Shown: piece after piece, positions 1 through 9,826 of the stretch
How positions within the stretch are numbered: position 1 is the stretch's first letter
Layout of the letters: every line of letters starts with the position of its first letter
DNA from: JAETTH01 sp964455975
GTDB lineage: Bacteria; Bacillota; Clostridia; TANB77; CAG-508
Reading direction: 5' to 3'
Assembly: GCA_964455975.1 (NCBI GenBank)
Contig: CAYVYP010000008.1
Coordinates: 1-35,778, forward strand
Length of the DNA: 35,778 nt
Position numbers and translations under genes: made by a program
The notes under the pieces: generated by a model
Told to the model about the DNA's origin: nothing
The model's input: the letters and a program-made list of their open reading frames with translations, nothing else
Database searches by the model: none

Positions 1-636
1 ATAATTGTATTATTTGTAGCAATATTAATAACACCATTACTTGCTAATTGGTTCGGAATAATAAATATATCAGCATTAGAACCATTACTACCAATTCATA
101 TATTATGGATAAATTTAGTAACAGATTCACTTCCAGCATTAGCATTAGCAGTTGATCCAGCAGCAAGAAATATAATGAACAGAAAACCATTAAAAACAAA
201 ACAAGGAATATTTACAAAAGGCATGACATGGAGAACAATATACCAAGGAATTATGATAGGATTACTTACTTTAGCAGCATTTATAATAGGACTTTCAACA
301 CCAAATGTTAGTGAAGCAGAAAAAATAGATATAGGCCAAACAATGGCATTTTGTGTACTTGCATTATCAGAACTTGTACATGTATTTAATATAAGAGATA
401 ATAAACAATCAATATTTAAAACAGGAATACTAAATAATAGCAAATTAATATTAGCAATATTAGCTTCTGCAGCTCTTATGTTTGTAATATTATTAGTACC
501 AGGTTTAAGACAAATATTTAGTATAGCAGCGCTTCCTTGGGACCATGTATTAGAAGTAATATTACTTGTATTTGCACCAATAGCAATAGTAGAAATTTTT
601 AAACTATTTAAAATAAATACAACAAAAGATGAATAA
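1..636 (+). CDS. Cation-transporting P-type ATPase (calcium type), C-terminal part
   Basis: This is the 3' end of a P-type ATPase gene that begins before the window; the frame is open from base 1. The visible 211 residues are the C-terminal membrane domain. They start with a hydrophobic helix, followed by the LPIHILWINLVTDSLPALAL stretch and AVDPA, which match the M5-M6 region of SERCA/PMCA-like Ca2+ pumps, where D and N ligands bind the ion. Further hydrophobic helices follow, and the protein ends in a short charged tail. The phosphorylation (DKTGT) and nucleotide-binding domains lie outside the window, so ion specificity is inferred from this region only. A CGG near position 54 is split as TTC GGA and does not disturb the frame. 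Confidence 0.85.
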   Translation: MIVLFVAILITPLLANWFGIINISALEPLLPIHILWINLVTDSLPALALAVDPAARNIMNRKPLKTKQGIFTKGMTWRTIYQGIMIGLLTLAAFIIGLSTPNVSEAEKIDIGQTMAFCVLALSELVHVFNIRDNKQSIFKTGILNNSKLILAILASAALMFVILLVPGLRQIFSIAALPWDHVLEVILLVFAPIAIVEIFKLFKINTTKDE

Positions 637-662
637 AACATAAAATTATATATAGGAGATAT

Positions 663-1520
663 ATGAAAAAATTTAAGAAAATATATATAGAAATAACAAA
701 CGTATGTAATATGAACTGCTCTTTTTGCATAAAAACAAAAAGAGCAAAACAATTTATGAATGTAGAAGAATTTGAAAAAATATTAAAGAAAATAGAAGGA
801 TATACTAATTTAATTACTTTACATGTTAAAGGAGAACCATTAATCCATCCACAGTTAGATATAATATTAAGCCTATGTGAAAAATATAATTTAGTGGTAA
901 ATATAACGACAAATGGAACTCTTCTAAAAGAAAATATTAATACTATAATAGATTCAAAAGCAATAAGACAAATAAATATATCTATTCATAGTATAGAACA
1001 AAATAATAATTTAAATGAAAAAGAATATTTAGAGAATATATTTACATCAGTAAAGCAAATTACAAGTAAAACAAATATAATAATTTCATATAGGCTTTGG
1101 AATCTAAAATCAATAGTTGAAAATGATAAAAATAGTAGTATAATAAAATCATTAGAAAACGAATACAATTATAATGATTTATTAAACCAATCTAAAATAC
1201 ATGAGTCTGTAAAGTTAGAAAACAATATATTTTTGAATCAAGACAAAATATTTAAATGGCCAAGTATGAAAGAAAATGTAATATCTGAAACTGGAACTTG
1301 TCAAGGTTTGAGAAATCAAATAGCAATATTAGTTGATGGAACTGTAGTGCCATGTTGTTTAGACCAAGATGGAGATATTAATTTAGGAAATATATTTTAT
1401 GAAACAATGGAAGATATATTAAACAAGGAAAAAGTTAAAAAAATAAAACAAGGATTTGAAAATAATATATTAGAAGAAGAGCTTTGTAAAAAATGTGATT
1501 TTAGAACAAAATTTAATTAG
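663..1520 (+). CDS. Radical SAM protein with SPASM-like C-terminus
   Basis: The N-terminus carries the radical SAM signature CNMNCSFC (CxxxCxxC) within the first 25 residues, which binds the 4Fe-4S cluster that cleaves S-adenosylmethionine. Further barrel motifs follow: the GEP motif (VKGEPLIHP) and TTNGTLL. The C-terminus has TCQGL, VPCCLD and CKKC cysteines typical of a SPASM auxiliary cluster domain. The length (285 aa) suits the family. The substrate cannot be read from sequence; relatives act in peptide modification or as anaerobic sulfatase-maturase-like enzymes. The start follows TAGGAGAT. It sits 26 bp after the ATPase and 14 bp before the thioredoxin reductase gene, so the three may be cotranscribed. 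Confidence 0.8.
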   Translation: MKKFKKIYIEITNVCNMNCSFCIKTKRAKQFMNVEEFEKILKKIEGYTNLITLHVKGEPLIHPQLDIILSLCEKYNLVVNITTNGTLLKENINTIIDSKAIRQINISIHSIEQNNNLNEKEYLENIFTSVKQITSKTNIIISYRLWNLKSIVENDKNSSIIKSLENEYNYNDLLNQSKIHESVKLENNIFLNQDKIFKWPSMKENVISETGTCQGLRNQIAILVDGTVVPCCLDQDGDINLGNIFYETMEDILNKEKVKKIKQGFENNILEEELCKKCDFRTKFN

Positions 1521-1534
1521 TATAAAGGAGAAAA

Positions 1535-2395
1535 ATGTACGATTCAATAATAATAGGAAATGGACCAGCAGGAATAACTGCAAGTATATATATAAAAAGG
1601 GCAGGATTAAATCCATTAGTAATAGGAAAGGGTTTTGGAGCATTAGAAAAAGCAGAAAAAATAGAAAATTATTATGGATTTGAAGAACCAATTTCAGGTA
1701 AAGATTTAGCCCAAAAAGGAATAATTCAAGCAAGAAGATTAGGCATAGAAGTAAAAGAAGATGAAGTTACTTTAATTGAATATGATGGAGAATTTGTTAT
1801 AAAAACAGTAAATAATACTTATAAAGCTAAAACTGTAATTTTAGCAACAGGAGTAAACAGACAAACTCCAAAGATTAAGGGAATAGAAGAATATGAAGGA
1901 AAAGGCGTTAGTTATTGTGCAATATGTGATGCATTTTTCTATAGAAATAAAGATGTAGCAGTTTTAGGAAGTGGAAATTATGCATTAAATGAAATAAATA
2001 CTCTTATGCCAATAGCAAAAACTGTTACAATGATAACAAATGGCGAAAAACCAATAGAAAATAGAAGTAATGAAATAAAAACAATAGAAAAAAAGATTAG
2101 AGAAGTAAGAGGAACAAATACAGTAGAACAAGTTGAATTTGAAGATGATACACACATTAGTATTAATGGACTATTTATAGCTCAAGGAGTTGCATCTAGT
2201 ACAGATTTAGCAAAAAAGGTTGGAGCACTAACAACAAATAGAAATATTATAGTTAATGAAAAACAAGAAACAAATTTACCAGGGTTATACGCTGCAGGAG
2301 ATTGCACAGGAGGGACACTTCAAATAGCAAAAGCTGTACATGAAGGCATGATAGCAGGATTAGAAGTGGTTAAAAAAATAAAAGTACAAAAATAG
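1535..2395 (+). CDS. trxB: Thioredoxin reductase-like flavoprotein
   Basis: This is a pyridine nucleotide-disulfide oxidoreductase of the low-Mr TrxB type, predicted to move electrons from NAD(P)H through FAD to a thioredoxin-like partner. An N-terminal FAD-binding GNGPAG motif lies at residues 8-13. The redox-active CAIC pair appears in SYCAICDAFF. A second dinucleotide-binding GSGNYALNE follows. The C-terminal FAD motif is LPGLYAAGDCTGG. At 286 aa it is about 20-30 residues shorter than most TrxB, with a reduced NADPH domain around residues 160-200 and GSGNYA instead of the usual GGGxxA, so the electron donor could differ (ferredoxin-dependent forms exist in Clostridia). The start follows AAAGGAG. 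Confidence 0.85.
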   Translation: MYDSIIIGNGPAGITASIYIKRAGLNPLVIGKGFGALEKAEKIENYYGFEEPISGKDLAQKGIIQARRLGIEVKEDEVTLIEYDGEFVIKTVNNTYKAKTVILATGVNRQTPKIKGIEEYEGKGVSYCAICDAFFYRNKDVAVLGSGNYALNEINTLMPIAKTVTMITNGEKPIENRSNEIKTIEKKIREVRGTNTVEQVEFEDDTHISINGLFIAQGVASSTDLAKKVGALTTNRNIIVNEKQETNLPGLYAAGDCTGGTLQIAKAVHEGMIAGLEVVKKIKVQK

Positions 2396-2508
2396 AAAAA
2401 TCTATTGCCAAAAATAAGAAAAATAGGTAGAATATAAATAAAATAATAGGTGCAATAATTAAAGAAATAAAAATATAAGCGATAAATTTATAAGGGGACA
2501 AAATTATA

Positions 2509-5500
2509 ATGAGTGATGCACAAAGAAAGACTGTTGGAGAAGTTTTTGCTGATTTTAATATAGATAGTAATATTTTAAAAGCTGCTATAGAAAATATTAA
2601 ATTATATAAAAAAACAAATAAAATAGAATTAGATATATTTTCTGAAGAAAATATAAATATTAAAGAATTAGCTTTACTTGAAAAATATTTAGAAAAAAGA
2701 TTTGATATAAAAGATATTGTAATTGATATAAAATATCTAAATACTATAGAAGATGAATATATAATTAAGCAATGGTCTAATGTTATAAATTATATGGCTC
2801 AAAAATATCCATTAACAAGAGCACTTTTAAAAAATAGCAAAATAGATATAGTGGATAATAAAATAACTGTTAATTTATCTATGAAAGGTCAAGAAGTTTT
2901 ACAGGCAAGAGGATTTGAAAAAATATTATCAGAAACAATATTAAATATATTTGACAAAAAATATAAGGTTTCATATAAAGATAATACCTCTGAAGAATAT
3001 ATAAAACTATATAAAGAACAAGCAAAACATGCTGAAAAATTGGCAGTAGAATTAGCTCAAAGCGAAATAATGGCAACATTAGAAGAGCCAAAAGAAGTAA
3101 AGCAAGATAACACTCAAAAAATTGTAGAAACTAAAAAAGAAGAAGTAAAAGAAGAAAAAAATTCTCCAGTAGAAGAAGAACAGTCACCACTTATATTAGG
3201 AAGAAATATAAACATAAAAGATGGTCTTGTAAAAGTAGAAGATATATCTATTGATAGTGGAAAAATATCTTTAGAAGGTGAAATTGTAAATACAGATTCT
3301 AGAGAACTTAAAAGTGGTAAATTTTTAATAATGTTTGATTTATATGATGGTATAAGTACAATAACCTGTAAAAGCTTTGTAGAAGCAGATAAAGCAAAAA
3401 CAGTAATGGCTAGAATAGCAGGAGCAAAAGGAGTAAAAATAGCAGGAACAGCGCAATTTGATCCATTTGCTAAAGAACTTGGCGTTATTGCAAATGTAAT
3501 AATAGAAACACCAGGAAAGAAAAAACAAGAAAGAAAAGATATATCAGAAGAAAAAAGAGTAGAACTTCATATGCATACACAAATGAGCCAGATGGATGGA
3601 ATGAGTGCATGTAAAGATTTAATAAAAAGAGCTATGAAATGGGGAATGAAATCAATTGCTATAACAGACCATGGAGTTGTACAAGCATTTCCAGATGCCC
3701 ACAAATTACTTGGATATGATAATAAAGATATGAAGGTAATATATGGTGTAGAAGCATATTTAGTACCAGATAAAACACCATGTGTTTCATTTCCTAAAAA
3801 ACAAGATATAGATACAACTTATTGTGTATTAGATTTAGAAACAACAGGACTTTCATTTAGAACTGAAAAAATAACTGAAGTACGGAATAATGAAAATTAA
3901 AAATGGAGAAGTAATAGAAGAATTTGATTGCTTTGTGAATCCAGAAAAGCCAATACCAGAAAAAGTTGTTGAAATAACTAATATTACAGATGAAATGGTA
4001 AAAGATGCTAAGACGATAGATAAAGTAATGCCAAAAATATTAGAATTTGTAGGAGATAGCGTTCTTGTTGCACATAATGCAGACTTTGATATAGGATTTT
4101 TAAAATATAATGCAAAAGAATTAGGATTAGAACTTAATAATACATATATAGATACATTAAGACTAGCAAAAGATTTATTTCCAAATTATAAAAAATACAA
4201 ATTAGGAATTATAGCAGAAAATCTAGGAATAAAAGTAGAAGTGGCACACCGTGCATTAGACGATGTAGATACAACAGTAAAAGTATTTAATGTAATGATA
4301 AATATGTTAAAAGAAAAAGGTGCTAAAAAAATAGAAGATATAGATAAGCTAGAAGAAGGAAAATCAGATTATAAAAAGCTTCCAAGCTATCATGCAATAA
4401 TACTTGCAAAAGATTACGTTGGACTAAAAAACTTATATAAATTAGTATCTTTTTCACATTTAAAATATTTTTATAAAAAGCCAAGAATTCTTAAATCTTT
4501 ATATAAAAAATATTCAGAAGGATTAATTTTAGGAAGTGCTTGTGAAGCTGGAGAATTATATAGAGCAATAGTTGCAGGAAAGTCAGATGAAGAAATAGAA
4601 GCAATTGCAAATGACTATGATTATTTAGAAATTCAACCAATTGGAAACAATAAATTTATGGTTAGAAATGGTACTGTTGCAGATGATGAAGCATTAAAAG
4701 ATATAAATAGAAAAATAGTAGACTTGGGAGAAAAACTAAATAAATTAGTAGTAGCAACATGTGATGTTCACTTTTTGGATCCTCAAGATGAAATATATAG
4801 AAGAATTCTAATGGCAGGGCAAGGGTATGATGATGCAGATGAACAAGCACCATTATATTTAAGAACTACTACAGAAATGTTGCAAGAATTCTCATATTTA
4901 GGAACAGAAAAAGCCTATGAGGTAGTTGTAACCAATACCAATAAAATAGCAGATATGTGTGAAAGAATAAGTCCAATATCACCAGAAAAATGTCCACCAC
5001 ATATACCTGGCTGTGAAGAAACAATTAAAGAAATAGCATATTCAAAAGCACATGAATTATATGGAGAAGAATTACCAGAAATAGTAGCAGCAAGACTAGA
5101 AAAAGAATTAAATTCAATTATAAAAAATGGATTTTCTGTTATGTATATAATTGCTCAAAAATTAGTGTGGAAATCTAACGAAGATGGATATATTGTAGGT
5201 TCAAGAGGAAGTGTACGGTTCATCATTTGTTGCAAATATGACAGGTATTACAGAAGTAAATTCGCTTCCACCACATTATAGATGTCCTAAATGCAAATAT
5301 TCTGATTTTGCTGATTATGGATATAAAAATGGTTTTGATTTACCAGATAAGCTTTGCCCTAAATGTGGACATGCTTTGTCAAAAGATGGAATGGATATAC
5401 CATTTGAAACTTTCCTTGGATTTGATGGAGATAAAGAACCAGATATTGACTTAAATTTCTCTGGAGAATATCAAGCAAAAGCACATAAATATACAGAAGT

Positions 5501-6877
5501 AATTTTTGGAAAAGGAACAACATTTAAAGCTGGAACAGTAGGAACTGTTGCAGATAAAACAGCATTTCGGATATGTGAAAAAATATTATGAAGAAAGAAA
5601 TATTCCAGTAAATAATGCAGAAGTATTAAGACTTTCAAAAGGTTGTACTGGGATAAAAAGAACAACCGGTCAACATCCAGGGGGAATTATAGTTGTACCA
5701 AAAGGCAGAGAAATATATGAATTCACACCAGTACAACATCCAGCAGATGATCCAAATTCAGACATAATAACAACACATTTTGATTATCACTCAATAGACC
5801 AGAACTTACTTAAATTAGATATTCTAGGACATGATGATCCAACAATGATAAGAATGTTATTTGATATAACTGGAATTGACCCAACAAAAGTACCGTTAGA
5901 TGATAAAGAAACGATGTCAATATTTAGTTCTACAAAGGCACTAGGAGTAACTCCAGAACAAATACATTCAGAAGTAGGAAGCTATGGAATACCAGAGTTT
6001 GGAACAAAATTTGTAAGAGGAATGTTGGTAGATACAAAACCAACAACATTTGAAGAACTTTTAAGAATATCTCGGATTATCACATGGTACAGATGTGTGG
6101 CTTAACAATGCACAAAGTTTAATAGAAGCAGGAACAATAACACTGCAAGACGCAATTTGTACAAGAGATGATATAATGATTTATCTAATAAAACAAGGAT
6201 TACCACCAAAACCATCATTTAAAATAATGGAGTGTGTTCGTAAAGGTAAAGCAACAAAAGACCCGGAAAAATGGAAAGAATATGAAGCTTTAATGAAAGA
6301 ACATAATGTACAAGAATGGTATATAAAATCTTGTGAAAAAATAAAATATATGTTTCCTAAAGCACATGCTGCAGCATATGTTACAAATGCATTTAGAATA
6401 GCATGGTATAAGGTACATATTCCAAAATCATATTATACAGCATATTTTACAATTAGAGCAGACGCATTTGATAGTGAATGTATGGCAATGGGTAAAGAAA
6501 AGGCCAAAAACAAAATGAAAGAAATAGAATTAATGGGAAATACTGCAACAAATAAAGATAAAGATATGTATGCAATTTTAGAATTAGTATTAGAAATGTA
6601 TGAAAGAGGATTGAATTTCTTACCAATAGATTTATATAAATCACATAGTACAAAATTTATAATGGAAGATGATGGAATAAGACCACCATTAAATAGTATT
6701 CCAGGACTTGGAACTGTTGCAGCACAGAGCATAGAAGTAGCTAGAAATGAAGAAAAGTTTATGTCTATAGATGATCTTAAAATAAGAGGAAGAATAGGAA
6801 AATCAGTATTAGAGTTATTAGAAAAATTTGGATGTTTAAAAGGAATGACACAAAGTAATCAAATGAGTTTATTTTAA
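2509..6877 (+). CDS. polC: DNA polymerase III alpha subunit, PolC type, needing four +1 shifts
   Basis: This is the replicative polymerase of Firmicutes with built-in 3'-5' proofreading. Reading through four in-frame CGG codons with a +1 shift gives one 1454-aa protein; PolC is normally about 1440 aa. The order is: N-terminal domain; OB domain about residues 235-340; PHP domain (VELHMHTQMSQMDGM, near 353); DEDD exonuclease starting at LDLETTGLS (about 440), with HNADFDIGFL (about 522) and HRALDDVDTT (about 580); GSRGSVGSS; a CPKC...CPKC zinc ribbon (about 925-955); catalytic PDIDLNFSGEY (about 976); and a C-terminal helix-hairpin-helix. The shifts restore G459, G903, G1020 and G1188, all inside family motifs. 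Without them the product stops after 463 residues. No second polC copy is in the window. The start follows AAGGGGAC. Confidence 0.93.
3883..3885 (+). other. +1 recoding site 1 in polC (GTA C GGA)
   Basis: In-frame CGG inside the exonuclease domain. The zero frame stops five codons later at TAA. Skipping the C gives ITEVGIMKIKNGEV, as in the family (EIGxVK). Confidence 0.9.
5216..5218 (+). other. +1 recoding site 2 in polC (GTA C GGT)
   Basis: In-frame CGG. Skipping the C gives GSRGSVGSSFVANMTGI, a near-invariant PolC motif. The zero frame ends at a TAG about 22 codons on. Confidence 0.93.
5568..5570 (+). other. +1 recoding site 3 in polC (TTT C GGA)
   Basis: In-frame CGG. Skipping the C joins ADKTAF to GYVKKYYEE, matching PolC (KTAYGYVK). 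The zero frame reaches TGA after a few codons. Confidence 0.93.
6073..6075 (+). other. +1 recoding site 4 in polC (TCT C GGA)
   Basis: In-frame CGG. Skipping the C gives ISGLSHGTDVWLNNA, a conserved PolC motif. The zero frame ends at TAA about 10 codons later. Confidence 0.93.
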
Positions 6878-6900
6878 TTAATGAAAATTAAGGAGAAAAG

Positions 6901-7206
6901 ATGCTACAAAAAATAAATTTTAATGAAATATTTACAATACAAAATATAATAATATATATTTTAATAATTAATATAATTGCATTTTTTGCAATGTGGATTG
7001 ATAAGAAAAAAGCTAAAAGAGGTTCATGGAGAATAAAAGAAGCAACACTTTTTACTCTTGTATTACTTGGAGGAGGAGTAGGAGGGATAGCTGGAATGTA
7101 TATTTTTAGACATAAAACTAAAAAATTAAAATTCACAATAGGATTTCCAGCAATACTTATAATAGAAATAGGTTTAATAATATATTATTATATTAAATTT
7201 ATATAA
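6901..7206 (+). CDS. DUF1294 family small membrane protein
   Basis: A 101-aa membrane protein with a hydrophobic helix near residues 12-30, the DUF1294 core (DKKKAKRGSWRIKE, then LGGGVGGIAGMYIFRHKT) and a last hydrophobic helix. The combination of the DKxxA...RxxE stretch, a glycine-rich helix and the RHKT turn is characteristic of the family. Its function is unknown. It lies 23 bp after polC behind AAGGAG, so it is probably cotranscribed, and it is followed by a strong terminator. Confidence 0.8.
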   Translation: MLQKINFNEIFTIQNIIIYILIINIIAFFAMWIDKKKAKRGSWRIKEATLFTLVLLGGGVGGIAGMYIFRHKTKKLKFTIGFPAILIIEIGLIIYYYIKFI

Positions 7207-7212
7207 GATAAG

Positions 7213-7249
7213 AATCTGTAACAAATATTACAAATGTTACAGATTTTTT
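7213..7249 (+). terminator. Rho-independent terminator after the DUF1294 gene
   Basis: Perfect 11-bp stem AATCTGTAACA / TGTTACAGATT, followed by a T-run. Confidence 0.85.
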
Positions 7250-7582
7250 GTGTTCTAAATGTAAAAAAATAAAAATAATATTACAAACAAATTACTTGTT
7301 AATTTGAAAAAATAAACATATGGCTCATAAATAAGTAAAATACGGGAGTGTCTACAAACATCTGCACAGTACACATAATTTATGAAAAAAATATTATTTA
7401 GCTTACATAAAATAGTTGCAAATAATATGTGTGCAAAACTGTTACTGTAAAGTGGCTTTATAAGGTTATTAACAGAGTTATCCACTTTATCCACAAAAAC
7501 AAATAAAATTACAAATAAGTTACATAAAATAAAAATATTGAAATATAATTGAAATTTTATTGTAACATAACTGTAACAATAA
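7250..7582. other. Non-coding AT-rich region with a cluster of DnaA-box-like 9-mers
   Basis: No gene is visible here. Three 9-mers close to TTATNCACA occur in one orientation: TTATTAACA (7466-7474), TTATCCACT (7478-7486) and TTATCCACA (7487-7495), the last two abutting. Several TGTAAC words follow, up to the promoter of the next gene. No dnaA, dnaN or other origin-linked gene is in the window, and genes on both sides run the same way, so an oriC is unlikely; a DnaA-responsive or relic element is possible. Confidence 0.5.
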
Positions 7583-7611
7583 TTGATTTTAAAGCAATAT
7601 TATGTTATAAT
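7583..7611 (+). promoter_or_regulatory. Sigma-A-type promoter for the accessory gene at 7674
   Basis: TTGATT (7583-7588), 17-nt spacer, perfect TATAAT (7606-7611). Confidence 0.75.
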
Positions 7612-7673
7612 TATAAATACGAATATTTTTAATGGGGCTTATAAGTTCCATACAACAAGAAAGGATGTTATTT

Positions 7674-8216
7674 ATGAACGAAATGAATAACACGCAAAAA
7701 GCTATTATGTTGGTTGATATAAGCTTGGAAAAGCGGAGATATCTAACATATATAGCATGGTTTATCAGCCGTATCCGTGGATTTGCCGATGAGGAAATTT
7801 TATGCAACTATGATTTGGAAAATGCTTTGCAAGACAGCCATATTAAAGAGCTTTTTCCGGATTTGTACCAAAAGCTGTTTGAAGCTACAAGTAAAATGAG
7901 GTCTGAAAGATCAATCTCCAGATTTTGGAGATTGTATGACAAAATACTACAGCAATCTCTTTTAAAAAAAATATACGAAGAGGGTTCCTTTTTTAAAGGG
8001 AATTATTGCTATCCAAACAAGATAAAGAAAAAAGATAATCTTGATGATATAATTTCATATAGCGAAATTATATCAATGGAAGCATTAGACAGGTATGTAA
8101 AAAAGTTTGATTGGTTGACATGTAAGACTTATTTTTTACTTGCAAGGTTACATGAATTAAAAGAATTGCATGGAATAACCGACGGCACTGCTATATTCAG
8201 AGAAATTTTTAAATAA
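7674..8216 (+). CDS. Accessory hypothetical protein (180 aa) with an in-frame CGG
   Basis: I do not recognise the family. The protein is soluble, helical and rich in charged and aromatic residues, with no signal peptide or membrane helix. The start was chosen because AAAGGATG lies just upstream of this ATG; an upstream ATG at 7632 has no ribosome binding site. Base and codon use differ from the core genes (CGT, GCC, GAG, TTG, CCG are frequent), and it is a single gene with its own promoter and terminator, which suggests acquisition. Codon 21 (7734-7736) is CGG, apparently Arg in EKRRYL. A +1 shift there would meet a stop three codons later. If CGG is not read as Arg in this host, the gene would not yield a full product. 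Confidence 0.65.
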   Translation: MNEMNNTQKAIMLVDISLEKRRYLTYIAWFISRIRGFADEEILCNYDLENALQDSHIKELFPDLYQKLFEATSKMRSERSISRFWRLYDKILQQSLLKKIYEEGSFFKGNYCYPNKIKKKDNLDDIISYSEIISMEALDRYVKKFDWLTCKTYFLLARLHELKELHGITDGTAIFREIFK

Positions 8217-8226
8217 TATCTAAAAC

Positions 8227-8260
8227 GAGGGGTAGTTTGATAACTGCTCCTCATTTTTTA
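8227..8260 (+). terminator. Terminator after the accessory gene
   Basis: 11-bp stem GAGGGGTAGTT / AACTGCTCCTC with two G-U pairs, a 4-nt loop and a T6 run. Confidence 0.85.
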
Positions 8261-8271
8261 AAAAATTAATG

Positions 8272-8300
8272 TTGACATTACTTAATAAAATTGGTAAAAT
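8272..8300 (+). promoter_or_regulatory. Sigma-A-type promoter for glyS
   Basis: TTGACA (8272-8277), 17-nt spacer, TAAAAT (8295-8300). The leader to the glyS start is only about 75 nt, too short for a T-box. Confidence 0.75.
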
Positions 8301-8378
8301 ATGATTTATAATTAGCTTTATTTCTAGACATTAAAGGATTTGAATGTTTAGAAAAAAATTAAAAGGAGATATATTTTT

Positions 8379-9764
8379 ATGGTAGAAAAAACAATGGAAA
8401 AAATTGTGAACTTATGTAAGAACAGAGGATTTGTATATCCAGGTTCAGAAATTTATGGAGGTTTAGCAAACTCTTGGGATTACGGTCCTTTAGGAGTTGA
8501 ATTAAAAAATAATGTAAAAAAAGCATGGATGAAAAAATTTGTACAAGAAAATAAATATAATGTAGGATTAGATGCTGCAATTTTAATGAATCCAGAAACT
8601 TGGGTTGCATCAGGTCATATTGGAGGATTTTCAGATCCATTAATAGATTGTAAAGAATGTAAAACAAGACATAGAGCAGATAAATTAATAGAAGATTGGA
8701 TGCACGAAAATAATTGTGAAGAAATAGTAGATGGTTGGTCAGATGATAAAATGATTAAATATATGACAGATAATCATATAGTATGTCCTAATTGCGGTAA
8801 AGAAAACTTTACTGGAATTAGAAAATTTAATCTTATGTTTAAAACATTTCAAGGTGTTACAGAAGATTCAACATCTGAAATATATTTAAGACCAGAAACA
8901 GCACAAGGTATATTTGTAAACTTTAAAAATGTATTAAGAACAACTAGAAGAAAACTACCAATGGGTATAGGACAAATAGGTAAATCTTTCAGAAATGAAA
9001 TAACACCAGGTAACTTTATATTTAGAATTCGTGAATTTGAACAAATGGAACTTGAATTTTTCTGTAAACCAGGAACAGATATGGAATGGTTTGAATATTG
9101 GAGAAGTTTTTGTAAAAATTGGCTTTTAAATTTAGGAATGAAAGAACAAGATATTCGTTTAAGAGACCATAGTAAAGAAGAACTTTGTTTTTATAGTAAA
9201 GGAACAACAGACATAGAATTCTTATTTCCATTTGGATGGGGAGAATTATGGGGAATTGCAGATAGAACAGATTATGATTTAAAACAACATATGAATCATA
9301 GTAAAGAAGATTTTACTTATTTAGACCAAGAAACAGGAGAAAAATTTGTACCATATTGTGTAGAACCATCTTTAGGATGTGACAGAGTTACTTTAGCATT
9401 CTTATGTGAAGCTTATAATGAAGAAGAAATAGCAGAAGGTGATACAAGATATGTACTTCATTTACATCCAGCATTAGCACCATATAAAGTTGCAGTACTT
9501 CCACTTTCTAAAAAATTATCAGAAAAAGCAGAAGAAGTTTATAGCAAACTTTCTAAAAAATATATGTGTGATTATGATGAAGCAGGTTCAATAGGAAAAC
9601 GTTATAGAAGAGAAGATGAAATAGGAACACCATATTGTATAACAATAGATTTTGATACTTTAGAAGATGAATCTGTAACAATTCGTGACAGAGATACGAT
9701 GGAACAAATAAGATTAAAAATAGATGAATTAGAAAAATATCTAGACGAAAAATTTGACTATTAG
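8379..9764 (+). CDS. glyS: Glycyl-tRNA synthetase, single-chain alpha2 type
   Basis: This class II enzyme charges tRNA-Gly with glycine in the cytoplasm. At 461 aa it is the one-chain (eukaryote/archaeal-like) GlyRS rather than the two-subunit GlyQ/GlyS form. Visible features are the N-terminal SEIYGGLANSWDYGPLG, a CKEC...CPNC zinc-like pair (about residues 92-143), motif 2 with RNEITPGNFIFRIREFEQME, motif 3 near EPSLGCDRVTLAFL, and a C-terminal anticodon-binding domain starting at APYKVAVLPL. The start follows AAAGGAGAT. CGG strings occur only across codon boundaries (TAC GGT, TGC GGT), so the frame is intact. The gene is flanked on both sides by accessory genes that contain CGG. Its product supplies the Gly-tRNA needed at every predicted recoding site. 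Confidence 0.96.
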   Translation: MVEKTMEKIVNLCKNRGFVYPGSEIYGGLANSWDYGPLGVELKNNVKKAWMKKFVQENKYNVGLDAAILMNPETWVASGHIGGFSDPLIDCKECKTRHRADKLIEDWMHENNCEEIVDGWSDDKMIKYMTDNHIVCPNCGKENFTGIRKFNLMFKTFQGVTEDSTSEIYLRPETAQGIFVNFKNVLRTTRRKLPMGIGQIGKSFRNEITPGNFIFRIREFEQMELEFFCKPGTDMEWFEYWRSFCKNWLLNLGMKEQDIRLRDHSKEELCFYSKGTTDIEFLFPFGWGELWGIADRTDYDLKQHMNHSKEDFTYLDQETGEKFVPYCVEPSLGCDRVTLAFLCEAYNEEEIAEGDTRYVLHLHPALAPYKVAVLPLSKKLSEKAEEVYSKLSKKYMCDYDEAGSIGKRYRREDEIGTPYCITIDFDTLEDESVTIRDRDTMEQIRLKIDELEKYLDEKFDY

Positions 9765-9782
9765 GTAAAAATATTGTAAAAT
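9754..9782 (+). promoter_or_regulatory. Promoter for the accessory gene at 9827
   Basis: TTGACT (9754-9759), 17-nt spacer, TAAAAT (9777-9782). It overlaps the last codons of glyS. Confidence 0.6.
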
Positions 9783-9826
9783 ATAACTATTCCAAGCAAT
9801 AAAATGTAGGAAAGGAGAAGCTAAAA

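Noticed and set aside
96..752. Long open frame antisense to the P-type ATPase
   Set aside because: A shadow of the ATPase gene caused by its AT-rich codons; no ribosome binding site or recognisable motif.
2509..6877. polC as a decayed pseudogene or as several split genes
   Set aside because: All four breaks share one codon and one correction, every catalytic motif is intact, and total length is normal. Separate internal starts with ribosome binding sites are missing.
7466..7495. Chromosomal replication origin
   Set aside because: No dnaA, dnaN, rpmH or gidA nearby, and genes on both sides run in the same direction. Only three boxes are visible.
8301..8378. T-box riboswitch upstream of glyS
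   Set aside because: The leader is under 80 nt, with no T-box AGGGTGGNACCGCG-like sequence and no terminator pair.
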